From an uncultured Lachnospiraceae bacterium (lineage in GTDB: Bacteria; Bacillota; Clostridia; Lachnospirales; Lachnospiraceae): a stretch of 15,986 nucleotides of DNA. Below are positions 1 to 7,361 of this stretch, piece by piece (within the stretch, counting starts at the first letter, position 1; every line of letters starts with the position of its first letter). The notes below the pieces were generated by a model, which did no database searches, was not told where the DNA came from, and saw only the letters and a list, made by a program, of their open reading frames with translations. A program made the position numbers and the translations under genes. The stretch spans positions 1 to 15,986 of the forward strand of contig CAMNGO010000027.1 in assembly GCA_946538445.1 (NCBI GenBank), in the 5' to 3' direction.

Positions 1-35
1 CAATGGAAGACGCAAACAAAAAAGGAGAACAAAAA

Positions 36-758
36 ATGAGCGTTATTTCAATGAAACAGTTACTGGAAGCAGGTGTTCATTTTGGACATCAGACAAGAAG
101 ATGGAACCCTAAAATGGCTCCCTACATCTACACAGAGCGTAACGGAATCTACATCATCGACCTTCAGAAGTCTGTAGGTATGGTTGACGATGCTTACAAT
201 GCAGTAAAAGAGTGTGCTGCCAACGGTGGAAAGATCCTCTTCGTCGGTACAAAGAAACAGGCACAGGATTCCATTCGCAACGAATCTGAGAGATGTGGTA
301 TGTTCTATGTTAACCAGAGATGGTTAGGTGGAATGCTTACTAACTTCAAGACCATTCAGAGCCGTATCGCCCAGCTTAAGAAGATTGAGCAGATGGAAGA
401 GGACGGAACTTTTGACGTACTTCCCAAGAAAGAAGTCATTGCTCTTAAGAAGCAGCAGGAGAAGTTAGAGAAGAACCTTGGCGGTATCAAAGAGATGCAG
501 GATGTTCCGGACATGATCTTCGTAGTTGATCCGAGAAAAGAAAGAATCTGTATCCAGGAAGCTCATACACTTGGTATTCCTTTGGTTGGTATCTGTGACA
601 CAAACTGTGATCCGGAAGAATTAGATTATGTGATCCCGGGCAATGACGACGCAATCCGTGCCGTTAAACTGATCGTTTCCAAGATGGCTGATGCAGTAAT
701 CGAAGGAAATCAGGGACAGGATGCAGAAGTTTCCGAAGAGGAACCCGTAGAAGAATAA
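36..758 (+). CDS. rpsB: 30S ribosomal protein S2
   Basis: Structural protein of the small ribosomal subunit, needed for late 30S assembly. The 240-residue product has the S2 N-terminus (MSVISMKQLLEAGVHFGHQ), followed by the RRWNPKMAPYIY segment and the mid-protein region containing QRWLGGMLTN, all typical of bacterial S2; the length is normal for the family. The start at 36 is chosen because AAAGGAG at 21-27 lies 8 bases upstream and the protein then begins as S2 proteins do. An in-frame ATG at 3 would add 11 unrelated residues. The acidic C-terminal tail (EVSEEEPVEE) is common in clostridial S2. tsf follows after 31 bases, the usual rpsB-tsf pair. The promoter lies outside the window. Confidence 0.98.
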   Translation: MSVISMKQLLEAGVHFGHQTRRWNPKMAPYIYTERNGIYIIDLQKSVGMVDDAYNAVKECAANGGKILFVGTKKQAQDSIRNESERCGMFYVNQRWLGGMLTNFKTIQSRIAQLKKIEQMEEDGTFDVLPKKEVIALKKQQEKLEKNLGGIKEMQDVPDMIFVVDPRKERICIQEAHTLGIPLVGICDTNCDPEELDYVIPGNDDAIRAVKLIVSKMADAVIEGNQGQDAEVSEEEPVEE

Positions 759-789
759 TTCGATATCAACATATTTTGGAGGATATATC

Positions 790-1728
790 ATGGCTATTAC
801 AGCAAAACAGGTTAAAGAGTTACGTGAGATGACAGGCGCCGGCATGATGGATTGTAAGAAGGCTCTTACAGCCACAGAAGGCGACATGGATAAGGCCATT
901 GAATTCTTAAGAGAGAAAGGTCTTGCCACAGCACAGAAGAAGTCAGGAAGAATCGCTGCAGAAGGTATCGTTAAAGTTATCGTTACAGAAGACGGTCACA
1001 AAGCAGTTGCAGTTGAAGTAAATGCTGAGACAGACTTCGTTGCAAAGAACGAGAAATTCCAGAATTATGTAGCACAGGTTGCTGAGCAGGCTCTTGACAC
1101 AGAGGCAGCTGATGTGGAAGCTTTCCTGGCTGAGACCTGGAAGTTTGATACCAGCAAGACTGTAAATGAAGCATTGGCAGGACAGATTGCTGTCATCGGC
1201 GAGAACATGAACATCCGCAGATTCCAGCAGGTTAGTGAAGAAGACGGTTTCATCGCTTCCTACACTCATATGGGCGGAAAGATCGGCGTTCTTGTTGACG
1301 TTGTAACAGATGTCATCAATGATGAGATCAAAGAAGCAGCCAAGAACATCTGTATGCAGGTTGCAGCTTTAAATCCCAAATACACCAACCGCTCCGAGAT
1401 CAGTGCAGATTTCATCGCACATGAGGAAGAAATCCTTCTTGCTCAGATCAAGAACGACCCGAAAGAATCCCAGAAACCGGAAAAGGTTATCCAGGGTATC
1501 GTAAAAGGCCGTATCAACAAAGAGATGAAAGAAATCTGTCTCATGGATCAGGTTTATGTTAAGGCAGAAGATGGAAAACAGCCGGTATCCAAATATATCG
1601 CTGAAGTGGCAAAGGCTAACGGAGCCAACATCTCCATCAAGGGATTCGTTCGTATGGAAACAGGCGAAGGAATTGAGAAGAAGCAGGAAGACTTCGCAGC
1701 AGAAGTTGCAGCTCAGATGAACAAATAA
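790..1728 (+). CDS. tsf: Translation elongation factor Ts
   Basis: Guanine-nucleotide exchange factor that regenerates EF-Tu-GTP in the cytosol. The 312-residue protein opens with the UBA-like TS-N domain (LREMTGAGMMDCKKAL, residues 11-26). It then carries the EF-Tu-contacting motif TDFVAKN at 81-87, in which Asp82 and Phe83 are the family's key residues. The two dimerisation subdomains fill the rest, ending EVAAQMNK. Length is normal for a long-form bacterial EF-Ts. GGAGG at 778-782 gives a clear ribosome binding site for the start at 790. It is co-directional with rpsB, and transcription should stop at the hairpin at 1761-1794. The commonly following pyrH and frr are absent here. Confidence 0.98.
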   Translation: MAITAKQVKELREMTGAGMMDCKKALTATEGDMDKAIEFLREKGLATAQKKSGRIAAEGIVKVIVTEDGHKAVAVEVNAETDFVAKNEKFQNYVAQVAEQALDTEAADVEAFLAETWKFDTSKTVNEALAGQIAVIGENMNIRRFQQVSEEDGFIASYTHMGGKIGVLVDVVTDVINDEIKEAAKNICMQVAALNPKYTNRSEISADFIAHEEEILLAQIKNDPKESQKPEKVIQGIVKGRINKEMKEICLMDQVYVKAEDGKQPVSKYIAEVAKANGANISIKGFVRMETGEGIEKKQEDFAAEVAAQMNK

Positions 1729-1760
1729 TATCATAACGGTTCTATAATCTGGAAATCAAT

Positions 1761-1798
1761 AAAAGCCGTACTTCCTACCGGAAGAACGGCTTTTGTTA
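1761..1798 (+). terminator. Rho-independent terminator after tsf
   Basis: AAAAGCCGT (1761-1769) pairs with ACGGCTTTT (1786-1794). After one A/A mismatch, CTTCC (1771-1775) pairs with GGAAG (1780-1784) around a TACC loop. The second arm runs into TTTTGTT. It separates the ribosomal-protein operon from the molybdenum genes. The flanking A and T runs would let it work to some degree in both directions. Confidence 0.93.
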
Positions 1799-1815
1799 TA
1801 AGACGGGATTGTAAC

Positions 1816-3540
1816 ATGGAGAAGAAAGAGAAGAAAGTAGAATATCTGGAACTGATCTATGATCTTATGTTTGTATTTATGATCGGGAGATGTAATTCCC
1901 TGATTCATAATCTGCAGGGTGGTTTTATATCCTGGCAATCTGTCTTCGTGTATATCGTATATACTCTTGCAGTGATACAGATCTGGAATTATTCCACTTA
2001 TTACATCAATATTTACGGGGAAAACAGTACCAGAAATCATGTATTTATCTTCGTCAATATGTTCCTGCTCTATTTTATGGGGAGCAGTACCAAGATGAAC
2101 TGGCGGATATATCAGGTCCGCCATCACCTTGCATGGTCGCTTATCCTGTTGAACATCGCTTTACAATATCTGATTGAAATAAGGTGTACCATCGAGGAAG
2201 AGAGGGAAGCAACCGCCATCAAAAGGGTGATAAGAATACTGATTTCGGAAGCGGCCCTGATGGGAATCGCAGCCTTCCTTCCCGGATACGGGGGGATCAT
2301 CCTTGCCGGAGCAGCCGTCCTGATGAGCATTATTGTAAATTCAGTGGCAGGGAAAGGTGCGGGACTTCCGGTTGATTTTATGCATCTGTCGGAGCGTGCC
2401 ATGCTTTTTGTGGTATTCACATTTGGCGAGATGATCATAGCCGTCGCAGGTTATTTTGATGAGGCAGCTACATTAAGCAATTTCTATTTTGCCCTGATGG
2501 TCTTCCTGATCATCGTCGGGTTATTCCTGAGTTATGAGGTGCTTTATGACCACATCATTGACCGGGAGATAGAGACAGGCGGACTCTCCTATATGTTGAT
2601 ACATATCCTAATGATATTTGGCCTTAACAGCATTTCAACAGGCCTCCAATTCATGCCGGAAGACGAGGTGGATCTCATGTCCAAACTGGTTCTCCTTGTC
2701 CTTGCTTTTCTGGTTTATTACGGATGTCTTTTTGCTGCCAGGCAGTATGCCAAACCTATGTGCAGGCATGACAGGAACCTTTATCTGCCCATCATCCCCA
2801 TAACCCTGGCATTTGTTGTCTTAATGCTTCTTTTCAGGGAGAGGATGAAACTTAACATACTTGTGACTGCTTTCTATGTCTATCTTGTGTTTATCATGTT
2901 GCACAGATATGCAGTCAGGTTGGATAAAATGTGTGAATGTCATGCAGATATGGACGGTGGAAGCGATAGCTTCCCCATAAGTATTGCTATCTTAAGCGGA
3001 GGTGAAAGCTCCCGGATGGGGATGCCAAAGGCCTGTCTGAACATAGAGGGAGTTACCTTTGCGGAGCATATTGCGAGGAAATTTGGTCCGTCGCATGAAA
3101 TCCTGTTTTCAGTCCGGAATATGGAGGACTATCCGGATATCCCCATCACACATATTCCGGATCTCTATCCGGGTTGTGGCCCTCTTGCCGGGATACACAG
3201 TGCCCTGACCCATAGTGTAAATCCTCTGGTGTTTGTTGTGGCATGTGATATGCCCTATGTGTCCCATATCACCCTTGAGGAATTATCAGCCAGGTATCAG
3301 GAAGGTGCAGATGCTGTAATCCCTGTGGCTGCGGATGGAACCAGACATAGTGTGTGTGCGCTGTACCATAAAAAGATGATTCCGCTTTTGGAACATCAGC
3401 TGGAATCCGGCAATTATCGTATGAAAGATGTGCTGGATATATCCAAATGCATCGAAGTGAAGGAAGAGACATTTACAGATTATGAAAGGGTATTTCAAAA
3501 TATAAATACCCCGGAGGATTACAGGGAGGCTGTCCAATGA
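1816..3540 (+). CDS. Fusion of LtrA-like membrane protein with MobA guanylyltransferase
   Basis: A 574-residue two-domain protein. Residues about 8-370 resemble the LtrA (low temperature requirement A) family: ELIYDLMFVFMI near residue 12-23, the later SERAMLFVVFTFGEMIIAVAG block (192-212), and roughly 10-12 hydrophobic segments. The function of LtrA proteins is not well known. Residues 386-574 are a complete MobA: nucleotide-binding LSGGESSRMGMPKA at 393-406, PGCGPLAG at 452-459, CDMP at 477-480 (metal-binding Asp478) and NINTPED at 562-568. MobA transfers GMP from GTP to Mo-molybdopterin, forming the MGD cofactor used by the oxidoreductase at 4853. The frame is uninterrupted, and no good ribosome binding site precedes a possible internal start near the junction, so a true fusion is likely. 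The start has only a weak GGGA at about 1805. The stop overlaps the mobB start (ATGA). Confidence is high for MobA and moderate for LtrA. Confidence 0.88.
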   Translation: MEKKEKKVEYLELIYDLMFVFMIGRCNSLIHNLQGGFISWQSVFVYIVYTLAVIQIWNYSTYYINIYGENSTRNHVFIFVNMFLLYFMGSSTKMNWRIYQVRHHLAWSLILLNIALQYLIEIRCTIEEEREATAIKRVIRILISEAALMGIAAFLPGYGGIILAGAAVLMSIIVNSVAGKGAGLPVDFMHLSERAMLFVVFTFGEMIIAVAGYFDEAATLSNFYFALMVFLIIVGLFLSYEVLYDHIIDREIETGGLSYMLIHILMIFGLNSISTGLQFMPEDEVDLMSKLVLLVLAFLVYYGCLFAARQYAKPMCRHDRNLYLPIIPITLAFVVLMLLFRERMKLNILVTAFYVYLVFIMLHRYAVRLDKMCECHADMDGGSDSFPISIAILSGGESSRMGMPKACLNIEGVTFAEHIARKFGPSHEILFSVRNMEDYPDIPITHIPDLYPGCGPLAGIHSALTHSVNPLVFVVACDMPYVSHITLEELSARYQEGADAVIPVAADGTRHSVCALYHKKMIPLLEHQLESGNYRMKDVLDISKCIEVKEETFTDYERVFQNINTPEDYREAVQ

Positions 3541-4712
3541 TACCGGTTTTTTCCATCGTGGCATATTCAGATACCGGAAAAACGACATTTGTGGAGAAAT
3601 TACTGCCTATATTAAAGGAAAAGGGGATCAGAACAGCAGTGGTAAAACATGATTCCCATGGTTTTGAAATCGATAAGGAAGGAAAGGATTCTTACCGTAT
3701 TACAAAAGCAGGCGCCGATATCACAGGGATCGTATCGGGAGACCGGTCTGTTCTGATGGAGAACAGACCAAGGGAAATGGACCACATCTTCGGGTCTATT
3801 CAGGATGTGGATCTCATCCTTACCGAGGGTTATAAAAAAGGAATATGGCCCAAGATCATGCTTCATCGCAGCGGGACGGGAAAAGATCTGCCATTGGATC
3901 CCGAATCATGTCTGGCAGTGGTTAGTGATGTACCTGTGCATGGCGCAAAGAACTATTTTGATCTCAATGATGCCCGTGGTGTGGCTGACCTGTTGATTTC
4001 AAAGATTTCTGAAACCAAAACCGACAAGAATCCTCTGTCCAGACTTTCCTTTTTTCAGGATATGGATAAGGATACCCTTGACGGACTGTGGAAAGACGGC
4101 AGGATCGAACAGGTACCCAGAAATGTCCGGATCATAGAAGCCGGAAAACATGCGGATTATTTCTACTTTCAGTTAACCGGAATCTCCTCCATCTATACTT
4201 TGACTCATACAGGCAGCAGAAAGGTGATTTCACTGATTGGAAGCGGAACTATACTGAATGATGCCATCATAAATCAGAGACCTTCCTCTGTTTATTGTGA
4301 GACATACCAGGAGAGTGAGATATTTGTAATACCTATAGACCGGTTTCACTATTGGATGGAGAAAGATTATAATCTGGCAGTGGCGGTTATCTCCATGCAG
4401 GACCTGCGGGTTAAAAAAATGTCGCACCAGCTCAGAAATACTGTCAGCAATATTTCCATTGAGAGAAGGCTGGCATCCAAATTATGGAAGCTGGCAAGGG
4501 ACTTCGGAAAACCCTGCGAGAAGGGGACGGAGATCAATCTGAATCTTCCGATCACATTTCTGGCTGATATGCTTGGTGTGCCCAGAGAAACTGCTTCAAG
4601 GGCATGTAAAAGACTCATAGATGAAGGATTGATCCGGATCGAAAAAAAACGGATCCTTATTCTGGACTCGGATGAAATAGTCAAACGATTTCATAATAAT
4701 AACAAAAAATAA
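3537..4712 (+). CDS. Fusion of MobB GTP-binding protein with Crp/Fnr-type transcription factor
   Basis: A 391-residue two-domain protein translationally coupled to mobA by an ATGA overlap. Residues 1 to about 158 are MobB, the GTP-binding partner of MobA in MGD formation. They include a P-loop-like AYSDTGKTT (9-17), VVKHDSHGF (35-43), the DSYR..KAGA region (51-60) and LTEGYKKG (95-102). The P-loop has Ala9 and Asp12 where most MobB proteins have Gly. Residues about 168-285 read as a cyclic-nucleotide-binding-type effector domain, then a dimerisation helix, then a winged helix (about 335-378) with recognition helix PRETASRACKRL (349-360). Arg350, Glu351 and Arg355 match the CRP trio Arg180, Glu181, Arg185. 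No FNR-type cysteine cluster is present (Cys 254, 327 and 356 are scattered), so an oxygen-sensing Fe-S cluster is not supported. The effector is unknown. It lies directly upstream of a CRP-like palindrome and probably regulates the adjoining oxidoreductase operon. Confidence 0.9.
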   Translation: MIPVFSIVAYSDTGKTTFVEKLLPILKEKGIRTAVVKHDSHGFEIDKEGKDSYRITKAGADITGIVSGDRSVLMENRPREMDHIFGSIQDVDLILTEGYKKGIWPKIMLHRSGTGKDLPLDPESCLAVVSDVPVHGAKNYFDLNDARGVADLLISKISETKTDKNPLSRLSFFQDMDKDTLDGLWKDGRIEQVPRNVRIIEAGKHADYFYFQLTGISSIYTLTHTGSRKVISLIGSGTILNDAIINQRPSSVYCETYQESEIFVIPIDRFHYWMEKDYNLAVAVISMQDLRVKKMSHQLRNTVSNISIERRLASKLWKLARDFGKPCEKGTEINLNLPITFLADMLGVPRETASRACKRLIDEGLIRIEKKRILILDSDEIVKRFHNNNKK

Positions 4713-4756
4713 ATAAAGTACTTATTGATTTTTGTATTAAATTAATATATATTTTG

Positions 4757-4784
4757 AAATTCTGTGATATTTATCACAGAATTT
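4757..4784. promoter_or_regulatory. CRP-like operator palindrome (TGTGA-N6-TCACA)
   Basis: The core TGTGATATTTATCACA (4763-4778) is a perfect TGTGA-N6-TCACA inverted repeat. It sits inside longer perfect arms, AAATTCTGTGA (4757-4767) and TCACAGAATTT (4774-4784). TGTGA is the half-site read by proteins with the Arg-Glu-x-x-x-Arg recognition helix seen in the MobB-Crp fusion just upstream. The centre (4770/4771) is about 56 bases before the start point expected from the -10 box at 4815, which places it upstream of the promoter as for an activator. That this fusion is the protein that binds is inference. Confidence 0.72.
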
Positions 4785-4790
4785 TTTTTT
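4757..4790 (+). terminator. Hairpin with U-tract after the mobB-crp gene, overlapping the operator
   Basis: The same palindrome folds in RNA as an 11-bp stem with a 6-base loop, followed at once by nine T residues (4782-4790). That is the form of an intrinsic terminator for transcripts coming from mobA-mobB. The stem is AT-rich, so its strength is uncertain. If it works, the oxidoreductase operon depends on its own promoter downstream. Confidence 0.6.
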
Positions 4791-4814
4791 ATATTTTGAT
4801 AAAATATTTATTAG

Positions 4815-4820
4815 TATAAT
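4815..4820 (+). promoter_or_regulatory. Probable -10 box of the oxidoreductase operon promoter
   Basis: TATAAT at 4815-4820 is a perfect -10 hexamer 33 bases before the start codon. No TTGACA-like -35 box lies 16-18 bases upstream (that stretch is AT-only filler). TTGATA at 4796-4801 is too close, at 13 bases. A good -10 with no -35 fits a promoter that needs an activator, in line with the operator centred about 44 bases further upstream. The start point would be near 4827. Confidence 0.55.
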
Positions 4821-4852
4821 AACCAGATAATAAAAGAAAGGGATGCTATGTT

Positions 4853-6934
4853 ATGAAAAAAGTACAGTCAGTATGTAATTATTGTGCCATTGACTGTAAT
4901 CTCGATTTCTATGTGGACGAGGAGAAGAATCGTATCATCAGTGTAAAACCTACACCAGGGTACCCGGTGAATGATGGTTTTTGCTGCATTAAGGGGATAT
5001 CTCTTGATAAGCAACAGACAGTGGTGGACAAACCTCACACTCCAAGGGTAAAACGGGAAGATGGCAGCTACGATTACCCAGGATGGGATTATACTTTTGA
5101 GTATATTGCAAAACGTTTTAAAGAGATCCAGGCCAAGTATGGCAATGAGGCCATTGCGGGTATCTCTACCGGTCAGCTGACTCTGGAAGAGTTTGCCATC
5201 AATGGGCATATCATTCGTGACCATATGCATACCAATGTGGATGGCAATACTCGTCTTTGTATGGCTTCCGCTGTGGTTGCCCACAAGCAGAGCTATGGAT
5301 TTGATGCACCGGGATACACATTGAAAGATTTGGAACTGTCCGATACCATAATCCTGGTGGGAGCCAATCCGGTGGTGGCACATCCCATCGTGTGGGACAG
5401 GATCCGCAAGAACACCAATAAAAAATTGATTGTCATTGACCCCAGAAGAAGTGAAACGGCCAAGAATGCAGATTATTTCTACCCGATCAAAACCAAGACC
5501 GATTCCACTTTATTCTATGGTCTTGCTAATTATTTCATCGAGAATGATCTGATCGATCATGAATTTGTTGAAGCACATACCAATAAGTTTGAAGAGTATA
5601 AGGAATTTGTGAAAGATTTTCCATTGGATAAAGTTTCTCAGGTTACACATCTTAGTGTTGACCAGCTGATGGAACTGATCGGACTGATCAAAGAAGGGGA
5701 GAGAGTCTCCATCTGGTGGACCATGGGAATCAATCAGTCCCACAATGCCGTACGTGCCGCCCAGTCCATCATTAATCTTCAGTTACTTCTGGGCAATTAC
5801 GGAAAACCTGGTACCGGAGCCAACTCCATCACAGGCCAGTGCAATGCCATGGGCTCCCGCCTCTTCTCTAATCAGGCATCTCTGTACGGACATGACTTCG
5901 CCAATCCGGATGCCAGGAAGAAGATCGCTGATATCTTCCACTGTGATGAGAAAATTCTGGCGGAAGGACCTACCATGCCCTATAACATGATTATTGAAAA
6001 CATCAATAAGGGAAACATAAAAGCCTTGTGGATTATGTGTACTAATCCAAGACACTCCTGGACCAACAACGAAGAATTCCGGAAAGCCATGGAGAAACTG
6101 GAATTTTATATTGTTCAGGATATCTATGATGATATCGAAAGTGCGGAAGGATGTGATGTATTCCTTCCGGCAGTTCCTGCGATCAAGAAAGATGGTACTT
6201 ATATCAACTTAGAGAGAAGACTGAGCCGTTGTGTTCCGGTAATCAAACCGGATGATGATGAGAAAAATGATTATCAGATTATGTACGGTGTGGCCAAGGC
6301 CATGGGCTTCCAGGATATCATTGACTACTGGAAGACACCGGAGGATTGCTTTAATCTGTTAAGACAGGTTTCCAAAGGAAGACCTTTTGACATATCCGGT
6401 ATCTCCTACAAGGGGCTTGAGTTCTCCCATGGATGCCAGTGGCCTTTCAAAGAGGGAGAGGTACTGGAAGAAGATGAGAGAAGACTTTATTCCGATGGCA
6501 AGTTCTGGACACCGGACGGAAGAGCAATCTTCCAGTTTGAACCGGTCCCGGAGAACCCGATGCCTCAGACGGAAGAGTTCCCATATATCTTTAATACCGG
6601 ACGTGGTACTGTCGGACAGTGGCATACCCAGTCCCGCACCAGAGAGGTCCAGTTCGTGGAAGGAGTCAGCACAAAACATGCTTACTGCTATATTCATCCG
6701 GTGGTTGCCGAGAAGTACGGTTTAAAACACGAGGATTGGGTGACCATCAATTCCTGTAATGGGCAGGAAGCTGACTTTGCGGTGCGTATCAGTGAGGATG
6801 TGCAGGAAGATGAGATCTTTGCTCCCGAGCATTATATCGAGTGCAACAAACTTACTCCTTCTGTATTTGATCCTTATTCCAAGGAACCATCCTACAAATC
6901 TGCTGTAGTCAATTTAAGACCGAAGGAGGCGTGA
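4853..6934 (+). CDS. Nap/Nas-type molybdopterin oxidoreductase, probable nitrate reductase catalytic subunit
   Basis: A 693-residue Mo-bisMGD enzyme. The N-terminal [4Fe-4S] motif is Cys8, Cys11, Cys15 and Cys45 (CIKG, with the usual Lys47). The predicted Mo ligand is Cys136 in NTRLCMASAVVAH, encoded by TGT, so there is no selenocysteine. Met137 follows, as in Nap/Nas nitrate reductases; formate dehydrogenases have His there. Other family marks are LVGANPVVAHP, WWTMGINQS and GTGANSITGQCNAMGSR. A C-terminal dinucleotide-binding domain ends the protein. There is no Tat or other signal peptide, so it should act in the cytosol. The overall gene set recalls the nitrate reductase cluster of Clostridium perfringens. 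Nitrate as substrate is inferred; another oxyanion such as chlorate or selenate is possible. AAGGGA at about 4838-4843 serves as ribosome binding site. Four bases separate its stop from the next start. Confidence 0.85.
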   Translation: MKKVQSVCNYCAIDCNLDFYVDEEKNRIISVKPTPGYPVNDGFCCIKGISLDKQQTVVDKPHTPRVKREDGSYDYPGWDYTFEYIAKRFKEIQAKYGNEAIAGISTGQLTLEEFAINGHIIRDHMHTNVDGNTRLCMASAVVAHKQSYGFDAPGYTLKDLELSDTIILVGANPVVAHPIVWDRIRKNTNKKLIVIDPRRSETAKNADYFYPIKTKTDSTLFYGLANYFIENDLIDHEFVEAHTNKFEEYKEFVKDFPLDKVSQVTHLSVDQLMELIGLIKEGERVSIWWTMGINQSHNAVRAAQSIINLQLLLGNYGKPGTGANSITGQCNAMGSRLFSNQASLYGHDFANPDARKKIADIFHCDEKILAEGPTMPYNMIIENINKGNIKALWIMCTNPRHSWTNNEEFRKAMEKLEFYIVQDIYDDIESAEGCDVFLPAVPAIKKDGTYINLERRLSRCVPVIKPDDDEKNDYQIMYGVAKAMGFQDIIDYWKTPEDCFNLLRQVSKGRPFDISGISYKGLEFSHGCQWPFKEGEVLEEDERRLYSDGKFWTPDGRAIFQFEPVPENPMPQTEEFPYIFNTGRGTVGQWHTQSRTREVQFVEGVSTKHAYCYIHPVVAEKYGLKHEDWVTINSCNGQEADFAVRISEDVQEDEIFAPEHYIECNKLTPSVFDPYSKEPSYKSAVVNLRPKEA

Positions 6935-6938
6935 GTAT

Positions 6939-7361
6939 ATGTATCGAATCAGAATTGACCGCAGCCGCTGTATCGGCTGCCTGATGTGTGTGACGTCCTG
7001 CTGTATCTCCCACGATACTCACGATGCCAGGAACCGGGTCGTCATTGATTCGGAGACCAGACCTGCACCGATATTCTGTCGTCATTGTGATCTGCCTGAA
7101 TGCGCTATCACCTGTATGACCGGAGCCATGAGGAAGGATGAAAAAACAGGTTACGTCACCTATGACAAAGAACATTGTGCCCATTGCTTTATGTGTGTTA
7201 TGGCCTGTCCTTATGGCGTATTGAAGCCTGATGAGATCTATCACTATGAAGTGATGAAATGTGATATGTGTGTTCATAGAAGTGAAGACGGAAGCGGTAA
7301 CCCCATGTGCGTTGAAAAATGTCCGATGCACGCCATCACATTGGTGGAGGTGACGAAATAA
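6939..7361 (+). CDS. Four-cluster ferredoxin-like electron transfer subunit (DmsB/HycB type)
   Basis: A 140-residue iron-sulfur protein expected to pass electrons to the molybdoenzyme. Sixteen cysteines fall in four groups: 11/14/17/21, 47/50/55/59, 80/83/86/90 and 108/111/124/128. This is the classic pattern for four [4Fe-4S] clusters, each group lending ligands to a partner cluster. There is no signal peptide or membrane anchor. AAGGAGG (6923-6929) lies inside the end of the upstream gene and gives a strong ribosome binding site. The stop codon overlaps the start of the following flavoprotein (TAATG), implying tight co-expression. Cys22, next to Cys21, is an extra cysteine of unknown meaning. 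The family is clear; the exact partner is inferred from position. Confidence 0.92.
   Translation: MYRIRIDRSRCIGCLMCVTSCCISHDTHDARNRVVIDSETRPAPIFCRHCDLPECAITCMTGAMRKDEKTGYVTYDKEHCAHCFMCVMACPYGVLKPDEIYHYEVMKCDMCVHRSEDGSGNPMCVEKCPMHAITLVEVTK

Noticed and set aside
3..35. Earlier start for rpsB at position 3
   Set aside because: The added residues do not look like S2, and a strong ribosome binding site at 21-27 points to the start at 36.
3537..4712. FNR-type oxygen-sensing Fe-S cluster in the regulator domain
   Set aside because: No N-terminal cysteine cluster precedes the effector domain; cysteines at 254, 327 and 356 are scattered.
4725..4753. TTGATT-N17-TATATT as a promoter upstream of the palindrome
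   Set aside because: Spacing is good, but transcription would start at the palindrome and meet the hairpin and T-tract at once. The region is so AT-rich that chance matches are expected. It remains an alternative in which the palindrome would be a repressor site.
4853..6934. Formate dehydrogenase (FdhF-like) assignment
   Set aside because: The Mo ligand is Cys136 followed by Met, not Sec/Cys followed by His, and GQCNAMGSR and LCMASAV favour the Nap/Nas group.
7319..7360. Longer flavoprotein start inside the ferredoxin gene
   Set aside because: It would add 14 residues before a FAD fold that normally starts at the N-terminus; GGAGG at 7346-7350 supports 7361.
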